A program made the translations under genes and the position numbers. From Pseudomonas kilonensis (GTDB lineage: Bacteria; Pseudomonadota; Gammaproteobacteria; Pseudomonadales; Pseudomonadaceae), in contig NZ_LHVH01000016.1 of assembly GCF_001269885.1 (NCBI RefSeq), forward strand, positions 62,001 to 126,000: DNA of 64,000 bases. The letters run 5' to 3'. The notes under the pieces were generated by a model, which ran no database searches, was not told the DNA's origin, and saw only the letters and a program-made list of their open reading frames with translations. Each line of letters begins with the position of its first letter. Positions within the stretch are counted from its first letter, which is position 1. Shown here one piece after another: positions 15,670 to 24,610 of the stretch.

Positions 15670-17721
15670 TTAGATGATGGAAACCTTGCTGCGTTCGGCC
15701 TGCTTCAGGTAAAGGCCCAATTCCCGTGCCGGCAGCGGTTTGCTGTAGTAATACCCCTGACCTTCGTGGCAGCCCTCGGCGATGATGTAGGCTTCCTGCT
15801 CGACCGTCTCGACGCCCTCGGCAATGACCTGCATGCCCAGGCTCTTGCCCAACTGGATGATGGCCCGGACGATGGTTGCGTCGTCCTCGTCGTCGAGCAG
15901 GTCCTGGACGAAGCTCTTGTCGATCTTGATCTTGTCCAGCGGCAGGCTCTTGAGGTAGCTCAGGGACGAATAGCCGGTCCCGAAGTCATCGATGGCAATC
16001 AGCGCCCCGGAGCGGCGCAGGCTCAACAAATGCTGGGCTGCGGTGGTGATGTCTTCCATCAGGCCGGTCTCGGTGACTTCCAGCTCCAGGCTGCGCGGCG
16101 GCAGCCGGTACATTTGCAGGAGATTGTTCACCACCCGAGGCAGTTCGGCGTGGTGCAGTTGCACCGTGGAGAGGTTGACTGCCATGCGCAGGTCGAGGAA
16201 GCCCTGGTCGTGCCATTCGCGCAGTTGCTTGCAAGCCTGGTCCAGCACCCACTCACCGATGGCGATAATGGTGCCGTTCTGCTCGGCCAGGGGAATGAAC
16301 AGGTCCGGCGGCACCAGGCCGTGCTCGGGGTGGTGCCAGCGGATCAGGGCTTCAGTGCCCACTACTCGTAGGTCGCGGTAGCTGATCTGCGGTTGGTACA
16401 CCAGGGTGAACTGCTCGCGGGCCAGGGCCTCGCGCAAGTCTTTCTCCAGTTCGCGCCGGCGACGCATCTCGCTGTCGACGCTGGCAATGTAGAACTGGTA
16501 GCGATTGCGCGAGCGGCTCTTGGCCAGGGTCATGGTCTGCTCGGCTTTCTGCAACAGCTTTTCGGTACTGTCGCCATCCTCGGGGAAAAGGGTGATGCCG
16601 ATGGTGGCCCGCAGGCGGATTTGCTGATCGTCGATGGCGAACGGCGCTTCCAGGTCATCAAGAATACTCTGGGCCAGTTCGGCGGCCTCGTAAGGCTGTT
16701 CGATGTCGGCCTGGACCAGGGCGAACTGATCGCCCCCCAGCCGCGCCAGTGCGCCGAGCCGGCCGCTGTGGGCCCGCAGCCGGTCGGCCAGGGCCAGCAG
16801 CAGCTGGTCGCCGGTCTGATAGCTGAACTGTTCGTTGATGCCCTTGAAATCATCCAGCCCCACACACAGCACCGCCACCCGGCGTTGCAGGCGCCCGGCG
16901 TCCACCAGGATCTTGTCCAGTTGCTGTTGCAGCTGCTGGCGGTTGGGCAGGCCGGTGAGGAAGTCGTACTGGGCCATGCGCAGCAGGCTGTTTTCCGCTT
17001 CGTGGCGCAGGTGCGTGTTGCGCTCGATGGATTCGAGCAGTTGATTGGCCGTATTGATCCACAGGCCCAGCTCGTTTTGTTCGTGGCCGCGCAACTGCGG
17101 GATCTTGTGTGCGCTGGGGCGGTCAGGGTTGATTTCGGTCAGGTGCTGGATGATCCGCGACAACGGCCTGGTCAGCAGCCAGTGATAGACCAGGTACAGC
17201 ACCAGGCCCATGGCCAGGGCCCGCAGCATCCCGGAGATGAAGATGATCACCGAGCTGACGATGAAGCCCTCGCCGTAGGTGGCGGTGTCGAGGGTAATGC
17301 TCAGGTCACCGTAATATTCGCTGTAGGGCCCGCGTCCCACCAGTTGCGTGGTGAACGTGCGTTCCTTGCCCAGGATCAGGTCGGTCAGCCAGCGGCTTTC
17401 GGAGTGCTGCAAGGGCCGGGTTTTTTCGGCGAGCATGGTTTCGCGGGGATGGCCGATGGAAGCCATGCGTACGGCTTCGTCCTGGAACAGGCCCTCGATC
17501 ACTTGCATGCCCATCTCCCGGTCCAGGCTGTAGACGGCCTGGGTCGAAGGATCGCGGAACATGTCGAGGATCCGTTGGGCGTCACTGGCGACGGCCTGGT
17601 TGGTTTTGTAGGCATCGAACACGATCTGGGCGCAGCTCAAGACCATGCCAACGATCAATGCCGAGAGGAGCACGACCCGGAGCAACTTCACAGACAAGCT
17701 GTTCTTGAGTTCCAGCTTCAA
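15670..17721 (-). CDS. bifA: Cyclic-di-GMP phosphodiesterase BifA
   Basis: 683 aa. An N-terminal membrane helix (residues 12-35), a periplasmic loop, a second helix (about 157-182), then GGDEF and EAL domains. The GGDEF site is degenerate, GGDQF at 329-333, as in Pseudomonas BifA, and so is probably a GTP sensor rather than a cyclase. The EAL domain is intact: EALIRW at 457-462, NLSTVQL, EVTETGLMED, DDFGTGYSSL and KIDKSFV. It hydrolyses c-di-GMP and favours swarming over biofilm. Its neighbour sodB is conserved in P. aeruginosa (PA4366-PA4367). Confidence 0.92.
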   Translation of the reverse strand: MKLELKNSLSVKLLRVVLLSALIVGMVLSCAQIVFDAYKTNQAVASDAQRILDMFRDPSTQAVYSLDREMGMQVIEGLFQDEAVRMASIGHPRETMLAEKTRPLQHSESRWLTDLILGKERTFTTQLVGRGPYSEYYGDLSITLDTATYGEGFIVSSVIIFISGMLRALAMGLVLYLVYHWLLTRPLSRIIQHLTEINPDRPSAHKIPQLRGHEQNELGLWINTANQLLESIERNTHLRHEAENSLLRMAQYDFLTGLPNRQQLQQQLDKILVDAGRLQRRVAVLCVGLDDFKGINEQFSYQTGDQLLLALADRLRAHSGRLGALARLGGDQFALVQADIEQPYEAAELAQSILDDLEAPFAIDDQQIRLRATIGITLFPEDGDSTEKLLQKAEQTMTLAKSRSRNRYQFYIASVDSEMRRRRELEKDLREALAREQFTLVYQPQISYRDLRVVGTEALIRWHHPEHGLVPPDLFIPLAEQNGTIIAIGEWVLDQACKQLREWHDQGFLDLRMAVNLSTVQLHHAELPRVVNNLLQMYRLPPRSLELEVTETGLMEDITTAAQHLLSLRRSGALIAIDDFGTGYSSLSYLKSLPLDKIKIDKSFVQDLLDDEDDATIVRAIIQLGKSLGMQVIAEGVETVEQEAYIIAEGCHEGQGYYYSKPLPARELGLYLKQAERSKVSII

Positions 17722-17966
17722 AGAGTGGTTCCTTGTTCCGTGCGGGTAGCGTCAAGTTGCCATGAGTATTGGCAATCCTGTGATGTCAGTCAAAGGGACA
17801 ATCAAACACAAGGGTTTTCGCTTGAAACCTGACCGATGTACGTTTTTTCCAGAGTGATTGCTCTACGACCATTGTGTCGGTTGGAAGGCGCCGCAACTTG
17901 AGGCCTCCAGGGATTTTTTCTTGGGTTCCAGACGCGAGGTATTTTGTTTGCACTCAATTTTGCCGC

Positions 17967-17996
17967 GCAAAAAAAACCCGGCACGGCGCCGGGTTT
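17967..17996 (-). terminator. Rho-independent terminator of sodB
   Basis: On the minus strand, AACCCGGCGCCGTGCCGGGTT is followed by a run of T, 20 bases after the sodB stop. Confidence 0.9.
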
Positions 17997-18015
17997 CCTT
18001 TGTCTGGCATCGAGC

Positions 18016-18612
18016 TTAGGCAGTGAAGACTTTGCCTTCGAACTGCTCGGCGACGAATTTCCAGTTGACCAGGTTCCAGAACGCTTCGACGTATTTCGGA
18101 CGAACGTTGCGGTAGTCAATGTAGTAGGCGTGTTCCCAGACGTCGCAGGTCAGCAGCGGGGTGTCGCCGCTGGTCAGCGGGTTGCCGGCGCCGATGGTGC
18201 TGGCCAGGGCCAGGGAACCGTCAGCCTTTTTCACCAGCCAGCCCCAGCCGGAACCGAAGGTGCCGATGGACGTCTTGCTGAATTCTTCCTTGAACTTGTC
18301 GAACGAACCGAAGGCCGCATTGATGGCTTCAGCCAGCGCGCCGGTTGGTTGACCGCCGGCGTTTGGCGCCAGGCAGTTCCAGTAGAAGGTGTGGTTCCAG
18401 ATCTGAGCGGCGTTGTTGAAGATACCGCCCGAGGAAGTCTTGACGATTTCTTCCAGGGTCTTGCCTTCGAACTCGGTGCCAGGCACCAGGTTGTTCAGGT
18501 TCACGACATAGGTGTTGTGGTGCTTGTCGTGGTGGTATTCCAGAGTCTCTTTGGAGATGTGCGGCTGCAGTGCATCGTGTGCATAGGGCAGAGGCGGCAA
18601 TTCGAAAGCCAT
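18016..18612 (-). CDS. sodB: Superoxide dismutase [Fe]
   Basis: 198 aa. Converts superoxide to oxygen and peroxide in the cytoplasm. Metal ligands are all present: His27 (YHHDKHH), His74 (IWNHTFYW), Asp157 and His161 ([13 protein letters not shown]). Gln70 in NNAAQIWNH marks the iron form rather than the manganese form. Start 18612 has TAGGAGA at good spacing; extra upstream frame has none. It has its own terminator and lies between bifA and the LysE-type exporter gene as in other pseudomonads. Confidence 0.97.
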   Translation of the reverse strand: MAFELPPLPYAHDALQPHISKETLEYHHDKHHNTYVVNLNNLVPGTEFEGKTLEEIVKTSSGGIFNNAAQIWNHTFYWNCLAPNAGGQPTGALAEAINAAFGSFDKFKEEFSKTSIGTFGSGWGWLVKKADGSLALASTIGAGNPLTSGDTPLLTCDVWEHAYYIDYRNVRPKYVEAFWNLVNWKFVAEQFEGKVFTA

Positions 18613-18787
18613 GGTGATTCTCCTAATCAGGTCAGTTGCGGTGAGCGCAAGGCCGATCACGGGCGGCCAGACTAGCGCCGGGGAGTTTGTACTCTTTGCG
18701 GCGCAGGAGTCGGATCATAGCACCGGGGGTGCGGCATAACCACGCAACAACTGTGTGGAATAGAGGTTCCAGAGCGGTTTGGAATAA

Positions 18788-19390
18788 TCAGCCGTTGACG
18801 ATCAATTGCACCGCCACGGTCAACATCATCACTGCCACCAACAGGTCCAGGATCCGCCAGGTGCTTGGACGGGCCAACCAGGGGGCCAGCCATGCCGCGC
18901 CGATGGCCAGGGTGAGGAACCACAGCAGCGAGGCACTGGCCGCGCCCACGACATAGGCACCGGGTACGCTCTGCTGGGCACCGAGGGAACCGATCAGCAG
19001 CACGGTGTCGAGGTAGACGTGGGGGTTGAGCAGTGTCACCGCCAGGGCGCTGAGCAGCACCGCCCGCAGCGAGCGCACGGCCTGGTGCTCACCTTGTTGC
19101 AGGCTTTGCTTCGAACAAGCCCGACGCAACGCCTGGCTGCCGTACCAGAGCAGGAAAACCGCGCCACCCCAGCGGGCAATTGCCAGCAACATCGGGCTCT
19201 GGGCCAGCAGCGTTGCCAGTCCGAACACGCCAGCGGCCACCAGCAGTGCATCGCAGGTGATACACAACGCGGCTACCGGCAAGTGATGCTCGCGACGCAG
19301 GCTCTGGGCCAGCACAAACGCGTTCTGCGCGCCGATGGCCATGATCAGCCCGAGGGCCACCAGCAGTCCGTTCACATAACTTTGCCACAT
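18788..19390 (-). CDS. argO: LysE/ArgO-type basic amino-acid exporter
   Basis: 200 aa with about six membrane helices. The motif LGLIMAIGAQNAFVLAQSLR is the LysE/ArgO signature; LLNPHVYLDTVLLIGSLGAQ is the second conserved segment. It exports arginine, lysine or toxic analogues. Start MWQSYVNG has GGGGAG upstream. It is divergent from a LysR regulator of the ArgP/LysG type that normally activates it, with 97 bases between starts. The symbol is by homology and position; substrate is inferred. Confidence 0.87.
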   Translation of the reverse strand: MWQSYVNGLLVALGLIMAIGAQNAFVLAQSLRREHHLPVAALCITCDALLVAAGVFGLATLLAQSPMLLAIARWGGAVFLLWYGSQALRRACSKQSLQQGEHQAVRSLRAVLLSALAVTLLNPHVYLDTVLLIGSLGAQQSVPGAYVVGAASASLLWFLTLAIGAAWLAPWLARPSTWRILDLLVAVMMLTVAVQLIVNG

Positions 19391-19487
19391 GATTTTTACT
19401 CCCCATCGATACCTGAATGCTGGCCATTCTCCGGTGGCAAGCTGTATAAGAAAAACCAATCCTGCTGATTGCTCATTAGGAAAACTG

Positions 19488-20387
19488 ATGTTCGATTACA
19501 AATTGCTCTCTGCCCTGGCTGCCGTGGTCGAGCAGGCCGGTTTCGAGCGCGCGGCCCAGGTGTTGGGTTTGTCGCAATCGGCCATTTCCCAACGGATCAA
19601 ACTGCTGGAAGCCCGCGTTGGCCAGCCGGTGCTGGTGCGTGCCACGCCGCCGGCACCCACGGAAATCGGCCGCCGGCTGCTCAATCACGTGCAGCAGGTG
19701 CGTCTGCTTGAGCGCGACCTGCAAAGCCTGGTGCCGGCGCTGGATGAAGAGGGCCTGCCGGAGCGTTTGCGCATCGCCCTGAACGCCGACAGCCTGGCAA
19801 CCTGGTGGGCGGCGGCCGTGGGCGATTTCTGCGCCGAGCAGCATCTGTTGCTCGACTTGGTGGTGGAGGACCAGACCGTTGGCCTCAAGCGCATGCGCGC
19901 CGGTGAAGTGGCGGCATGTGTCTGCGCCAGCGAACGCCCGGTGGCTGGCGCCCGCAGCGTGTTGCTGGGGGCGATGCGTTACCGGGCGCTGGCCAGCCCG
20001 GGGTTCATCGCCCGGCATTTCCCCGACGGCGTGCGGGCCGATCAACTGGCCCGTACGCCGGCATTGGTGTTTGGCCCGGATGATTTCCTGCAGCACCGCT
20101 ACCTCGCGTCCGTGGGCGTGGAGGGCGGTTTCGAGCACCATCTGTGCCCCTCGTCTGAAGGTTTCATTCGTCTTGCTGAAGTCGGGCTCGGCTGGGGGCT
20201 CGTGCCGGAGCTGCAGGCGCGCGAACAGCTGGAGCGCGGCGTGCTGGTGGAATTGCTGGCAGATAAACCGATCGATGTGCCGCTGTACTGGCATCATTGG
20301 CGCAATGGCGGGCAGTTGCTTGGCTTGTTGACCGAACAGTTGATCCGCGCCTCCCGGCAGTGGCTGGTGCCTTGGGAGGCGCCGTAG
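19488..20387 (+). CDS. argP: LysR-family regulator ArgP/LysG type
   Basis: 299 aa. The winged helix-turn-helix is YKLLSALAAVVEQAGFERAA and LGLSQSAISQRIKLLE; the family usually has the GQPVLVR segment after it, seen here. The effector domain follows (LRIALNADSLATWWAAAV, then GLGWGLVPELQ). ArgP binds lysine or arginine and activates argO. It is divergent from the exporter gene, the standard arrangement. Start 19488 has AGGA upstream; an open frame further up is not used. Confidence 0.9.
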   Translation: MFDYKLLSALAAVVEQAGFERAAQVLGLSQSAISQRIKLLEARVGQPVLVRATPPAPTEIGRRLLNHVQQVRLLERDLQSLVPALDEEGLPERLRIALNADSLATWWAAAVGDFCAEQHLLLDLVVEDQTVGLKRMRAGEVAACVCASERPVAGARSVLLGAMRYRALASPGFIARHFPDGVRADQLARTPALVFGPDDFLQHRYLASVGVEGGFEHHLCPSSEGFIRLAEVGLGWGLVPELQAREQLERGVLVELLADKPIDVPLYWHHWRNGGQLLGLLTEQLIRASRQWLVPWEAP

Positions 20388-20472
20388 ACGTCAAGCTGCA
20401 GGTAAAAGCGGCGCACAGATAAATTTGCAGGTTGTAGCGCGAGGCTCGTAACCGCATTTCTTAGGAGCATTC

Positions 20473-21465
20473 ATGAAAATTCTGGTCACCGGCGCGAGCG
20501 GCTTCATCGGCGGGCGCTTTGCGCGTTTCGCCCTGGAGCAAGGCCTGGATGTACGGGTCAACGGTCGCCGGGCCGAGAGCGTGGAACACCTGGTGCGTCG
20601 CGGTGCACAGTTTGTCCAAGGGGATCTGAGCGACCCGCTGCTGGCCCGGGATTTGTGCCTGGATGTCGAAGCCGTGGTGCACTGCGCCGGCTCCGTGGGG
20701 CTTTGGGGTCGCTACCAGGATTTCCACCAGGGCAATGTCCAGGTCACGGAAAATGTTGTCGAGGCCTGCCTCAAGCAGAAGGTGCGCCGCCTGGTTCATC
20801 TGTCCTCGCCGTCCATCTACTTCGACGGTCGTGACCACCTTGGGTTGACCGAAGAACAAGTCCCCAAGCGTTTCAAGCACCCTTACGCGGCCACCAAGTA
20901 CCTGGCCGAGCAGAAAGTCTTCGGCGCCCAGGAGTTCGGCCTCGAAGTGCTGGCCCTGCGCCCGCGTTTCGTGACCGGTGCCGGTGACATGAGCATTTTT
21001 CCGCGGCTGTTGAAAATGCAGCGCAAAGGGCGCCTGGCGATTGTCGGCAACGGGCTGAACAAAGTGGATTTCACCAGCGTGCAAAACCTCAACGAAGCGC
21101 TGCTCAGCAGCCTGCTGGCGACCGATTCAGCGTTGGGCAAGGCCTATAACATCAGCAATGGGGCACCGGTTCCGCTGTGGGATGTGGTCAATTATGTGAT
21201 GCGCCAGATGGAAGTCCCGCAGGTCCGGCGTTATCGTTCCTACGGCTTGGCTTATAGTGTCGCGGCCCTGAATGAAGGTTTCTGCAAATTGTGGCCGGGC
21301 CGCCCCGAACCAACGCTGTCGCGCCTGGGCATGCAGGTCATGAACAAGAATTTCACCTTGGACATCAGCCGGGCCCGGCATTATCTCGATTACGACCCGC
21401 AGGTCAGCCTGTGGACCGCCCTTGATGAATTTTGTGCCTGGTGGAAGGTCCAAACTGCCCGCTGA
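20473..21465 (+). CDS. NAD(P)-dependent epimerase/dehydratase (extended SDR, 3-beta-HSD type)
   Basis: 330 aa, Rossmann fold. The dinucleotide motif GASGFIGG begins at residue 7; VVHCAGSVGLWG, LSSPSIYFDG and the catalytic pair YAATK follow. The later part has RPRFVTGAGD and FTSVQNLNEALL, typical of 3-beta-hydroxysteroid dehydrogenase-like members. Substrate unknown. Its place between the ArgP gene and a coiled-coil gene is like P. aeruginosa PA4360-PA4363 (recollection). The ATG follows TTAGGAG. Confidence 0.87.
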   Translation: MKILVTGASGFIGGRFARFALEQGLDVRVNGRRAESVEHLVRRGAQFVQGDLSDPLLARDLCLDVEAVVHCAGSVGLWGRYQDFHQGNVQVTENVVEACLKQKVRRLVHLSSPSIYFDGRDHLGLTEEQVPKRFKHPYAATKYLAEQKVFGAQEFGLEVLALRPRFVTGAGDMSIFPRLLKMQRKGRLAIVGNGLNKVDFTSVQNLNEALLSSLLATDSALGKAYNISNGAPVPLWDVVNYVMRQMEVPQVRRYRSYGLAYSVAALNEGFCKLWPGRPEPTLSRLGMQVMNKNFTLDISRARHYLDYDPQVSLWTALDEFCAWWKVQTAR

Positions 21466-21572
21466 TCGGCCCGTCATGAACCGAGTGCCATGTTTGGGGT
21501 CAATCGGTGCGGCGGGCGAGGGGGTTATACTTGCCGTATCAAGCCATCACCGGTTTCCCAAAGGTTGAACCA

Positions 21573-22448
21573 ATGCCCATGCGTAACGATGCCAACGACG
21601 ACTTCGACGATGTACCGAGCCTGCGGATGCGGGCCGACATTCCCGATGACGATGACTTTCTACCCAACCGCCAGCCCCCTGCGCAAGCCCGCTCTGCGCC
21701 CGCTGCCGCGGCGGCCAAGGTCAAGGGCCCCAGCACCGGGCCGCTGTGGGCATTGGTCGGTGCGTTGTTGTGTGCGTTCGGTTTCCTGGCATGGTGGAGC
21801 TTCCAGCAGATTTCCCTGATGGAGCAGCAACTGGTGGCCACCCAGGAGAGCTTCGCGCGGATCAGTGAAGATGCGGCGGGACGCCTGCAGGAGTTTTCCG
21901 GCAAGGTCGTCGCTGGTCAGTCGAATGTGATGAGCGACAGTGAGGCCTTGAAACTGCAAATCAAGCAGTTGGAAAACAAGTTGCAGGATCAGGGCAAACG
22001 ATTCGACAGCAAACTGCTGGAGCAGTACAAGCAACAGCAAGCGACCTTCGGCCCGTCCGCCGACCTGGACAAGGAACTGGCCCAGCTCATTGCCCAGGCC
22101 ACTGAACAGCAGAACACCAACACCCAGTTGCAAGCGTCCAACAAGGAGCTCCAAGCCCAGGTCAAGACGCTGGTGGCTGAAGTGACCGCCCTGAAAAACC
22201 AGGGTGAGGGTGGTGCCCTGGATGCCCAGCTCAAGAGCATCGGTGCTGACATCACCGCCCTGAAAAGAGCCACCTCCAACTCGGCCATCGACCGCCTGGA
22301 GCAAGACGTGATCGTGCTCAAGAGCCAGCAGGATAACGGCAACACTGCCGAGTTCGACGCCTTCCGCGGCCAGGTCACTCGCAACATCAACACCTTGCAA
22401 GCGCAGATCCAGAACTTGCAGCAGCAACTGCGCGCTGGGGCTCAATAA
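21573..22448 (+). CDS. Membrane-anchored coiled-coil protein
   Basis: 291 aa. A disordered acidic N-terminus (NDANDDFDDVP, PDDDDFLPNRQ) and A/P-rich stretch lead to one membrane helix, LWALVGALLCAFGFLAWWSF (about residues 56-75). The rest is a long heptad-rich coiled coil (ALKLQIKQLENKLQDQG to the C-terminus with INTLQAQIQNLQQQL), so it is a type II inner-membrane protein with a periplasmic coiled coil. Annotated at times as an ATPase-like or chromosome-segregation protein; no ATPase motif is seen. Function unknown. Confidence 0.8.
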   Translation: MPMRNDANDDFDDVPSLRMRADIPDDDDFLPNRQPPAQARSAPAAAAAKVKGPSTGPLWALVGALLCAFGFLAWWSFQQISLMEQQLVATQESFARISEDAAGRLQEFSGKVVAGQSNVMSDSEALKLQIKQLENKLQDQGKRFDSKLLEQYKQQQATFGPSADLDKELAQLIAQATEQQNTNTQLQASNKELQAQVKTLVAEVTALKNQGEGGALDAQLKSIGADITALKRATSNSAIDRLEQDVIVLKSQQDNGNTAEFDAFRGQVTRNINTLQAQIQNLQQQLRAGAQ

Positions 22449-22487
22449 GCCTGAGGTGGCCCTGATGTTCGGCCCGCGCCTATCCCT

Positions 22488-22583
22488 GTAGGAGCTGCCG
22501 AAGGCTGCGATCTTTTGATCTTTCGCTCAAGACTTAATTGTCTGGGAAAAGATCGCAGCCTCGTTGCACTCGTCAGCTCCTAC
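22488..22583. repeat. Second intergenic hairpin repeat family, copy 3
   Basis: GTAGGAGCTGCCGAAGGCTG with GCGATCTTTTGATC facing AAAAGATCGCAGCCT and CAGCTCCTAC, downstream of the coiled-coil gene. Confidence 0.8.
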
Positions 22584-22635
22584 TTCCCCACGCCGTCTAC
22601 GCTCTTGAAACACCAACAAGAACGAGGGCGCGCAT

Positions 22636-23478
22636 ATGGTTTTTTTTCACAGGATGGCCTGGCTGGGCGCAATGCTTGTGCTGGGGCTGGCACCGGTTCA
22701 GGCAGCGACACCGGATGACGGCCAGGCGGCCCGGGCGCTGCTGGAGAAAGCCTTGGCTTACTACCACGACAATGGCGACAAAGCCTTTGCTGCCTTCAGT
22801 CGCCAAGGGGAATTCGTCGACAAGGATCGCTACGTATTCGTGGTGGATACCCAGGGTGTGATGCTCGCCAGCGGCGGGCCTTCCTCAGCGCTGATCGGGC
22901 GAGACGTGTCCGAAGTGCTGGGCCCGGACCTGCGCAAAGCCTTCAAGGACGCCTTGAAGACTCCCGAGGCCAGTGGCATCCAGCAAGCCGAGTACCGTTG
23001 GCAGAACTGGGCGGACGGCAAGGTCGAGCGCAAGCATGTGTATTTCCAGCGCGTCGGCGAGCGGATCCTGGCCGTCGGCTACTACCTGCCCCGGGCTTCC
23101 GCCGAGCAGGCCAGGGCGCTGCTGGACAAGGCCTCAAGTGATCTGCTGAAAAACGAGAAAACCACGCTGACGGCGGTCAACTCCCTCAAGGGCGGGTATC
23201 TGCAGGATGACCTGTATGTCTTTGTCGTTGACCTCGATACCCGGCGGTATGTTGGTCACGGCACCAATCTGCGCTTGATCAATACCGATTTCGCCAAGGT
23301 CAAGGACCCCGATGGCAAGCCGGTGGGGGAGCCGATCCTGGCCATGATCGGCAAGCAGGATGTGGGGGAGTATGAGTATCGCTGGAAGAACCCGGTGACC
23401 GGGAAGGTCGAGGACAAGCATGCGTACCTGAGGAAGGTTGGGCATTTTCTGGTGGCGGTGGGGTATTACAGTCCTTGA
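22636..23478 (+). CDS. Periplasmic protein with two tandem single-Cache domains
   Basis: 280 aa. A signal peptide (MAWLGAMLVLGLAPVQAA) is followed by two similar halves. Half 1: DRYVFVVDTQGVMLASGG to YRWQNWADGKVERKHVYF and ILAVGYYLP. Half 2: DLYVFVVDLDTRRYVGHG to YRWKNPVTGKVEDKHAYL and LVAVGYYSP. These are sCache_2-type ligand-binding domains, usual in chemoreceptors, but no membrane or signalling part is attached. A free periplasmic ligand-binding protein is likely; ligand unknown. GAGGG precedes the ATG. Confidence 0.82.
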   Translation: MVFFHRMAWLGAMLVLGLAPVQAATPDDGQAARALLEKALAYYHDNGDKAFAAFSRQGEFVDKDRYVFVVDTQGVMLASGGPSSALIGRDVSEVLGPDLRKAFKDALKTPEASGIQQAEYRWQNWADGKVERKHVYFQRVGERILAVGYYLPRASAEQARALLDKASSDLLKNEKTTLTAVNSLKGGYLQDDLYVFVVDLDTRRYVGHGTNLRLINTDFAKVKDPDGKPVGEPILAMIGKQDVGEYEYRWKNPVTGKVEDKHAYLRKVGHFLVAVGYYSP

Positions 23479-23499
23479 GGGGTTAGGGCTGGGTTTTGG

Positions 23500-23815
23500 G
23501 TGTATATCCGTTTCTTTGGTAACGGCTACTTAGGGTTCCGCTCTTACAGCGGCTCACTTTTGAGAAGCCCGGGAGCCGGCCCAGTCAAAAGTAAGCAAAA
23601 CGCTTTTGCCCCACCACTCGGTGCCTCGCCTAGGCTCGGCATGCCTGAACGAAGGCATTGCTCCGTGGGCCGCCGCGAAGGGCCATCCATGGCCCAGCGC
23701 GGCTATCCCGGCATCCATGCCGGGATGCCCACTGCGCAATACCTTCGTTCAGCCAGCGTGGTTAACGGGGCGCCCCAGATCAAAAACAAAACCGAGGCGG
23801 CCTAATAGCCGACCT
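23500..23815 (+). repeat. Long dispersed repeat, copy C (left arm of second composite)
   Basis: Same family as 384-690, starting TGTATATCCGTTTC. The stem around GGCATCCATGCC differs from copies A/B by paired changes that keep pairing (see findings). No credible gene inside. Confidence 0.85.
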
Positions 23816-23840
23816 GGTTCTCCCGGTCTTACAACCGTCA

Positions 23841-24134
23841 GATCTGTGGGAGCAAAGCTTGCTCGCGAAGGCGGCGATACAGTCGATGAAGATGCTGGAT
23901 GTACCGGCCTCTTCGCGAGCAAGCCCGCTCCCACAGTGGTTCTGTGTTGAATATAAATTTTTTGTCCGCTGAAGACTGAATGTGGAAGATCTGTGGGAGC
24001 AAAGCTTGCTCGCGAAGGCGGCGATACAGTCGATGAAGATGCTGGATGTACCGGCCTCTTCGCGAGCAGGCTCGCTCCCACAGTGGTTCTGTGTTGAATA
24101 TAAATTTTGTGTCCGCTGAAGACTGAATGTGGGA
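23841..24134 (+). repeat. 147-bp tandem duplication containing REP pairs
   Basis: The 147 bp at 23841-23987 are repeated almost exactly at 23988-24134. Each unit carries a REP pair (GTGGGAGCAAAGCTTGCTCGCG ... at 23843-23937 and 23991-24083) plus the tail CTGTGTTGAATATAAATTTT. The second unit differs at a few bases. Confidence 0.88.
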
Positions 24135-24218
24135 GCGAGCTTGCTCGCGATGGCGGTGGTTCAGTCACATGGATGTTGAGCTGACTGGCCCCATCGCGAG
24201 CAAGCTTTGCTCCCACAG
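24129..24218. repeat. REP pair
   Basis: GTGGGAGCGAGCTTGCTCGCG faces CGCGAGCAAGCTTTGCTCCCAC; third REP pair in the centre of composite C/D. Confidence 0.85.
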
Positions 24219-24237
24219 ATCCTGCTCAAACAGATCT

Positions 24238-24575
24238 GATGGGTGTACGACCGGGAGAGCCAGGTCGGCTACTAGGCCGCCTCGCGGTGGACGTTGATCT
24301 CGGGCGCCCCGTTAACCACGATGGCCGAACGCAGGCATTGTGGAGTGGGCAACCCGGCATGGATGCCGGGATAGCCGCGCTGGGCCATGGATGGCCCTTC
24401 GCGGCGGCCCACGGAGCAATGCCGGAGTGAGGGCACACCGAGCCTAAGCGAGGTGCCGAGTGGTGGGGCAAAAGCGTTTTGCTTACTTTTGCGCTTCTCA
24501 AAAGTGAGCCGCTGTAAGAGCGGAACCGCCAGCCGCCGTTACCGCAGCAACGGATATACACCCGATAAAACCACC
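24238..24575 (-). repeat. Long dispersed repeat, copy D (right arm of second composite)
   Basis: Inverted copy of the repeat, ending CGGATATACACCC. With copy C it frames the REP cluster in the same layout as composite A/B. No gene is seen from 23479 to 24610. Confidence 0.85.
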
Positions 24576-24610
24576 ACAGCGGGGACCCATATCGGGACCC
24601 CCCGCCAAAC

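Noticed and set aside
23843..24218. Possible CRISPR array in the repeated region
   Set aside because: The repeats are REP pairs and a 147-bp tandem duplication, not short direct repeats with unique spacers; no cas gene is near.
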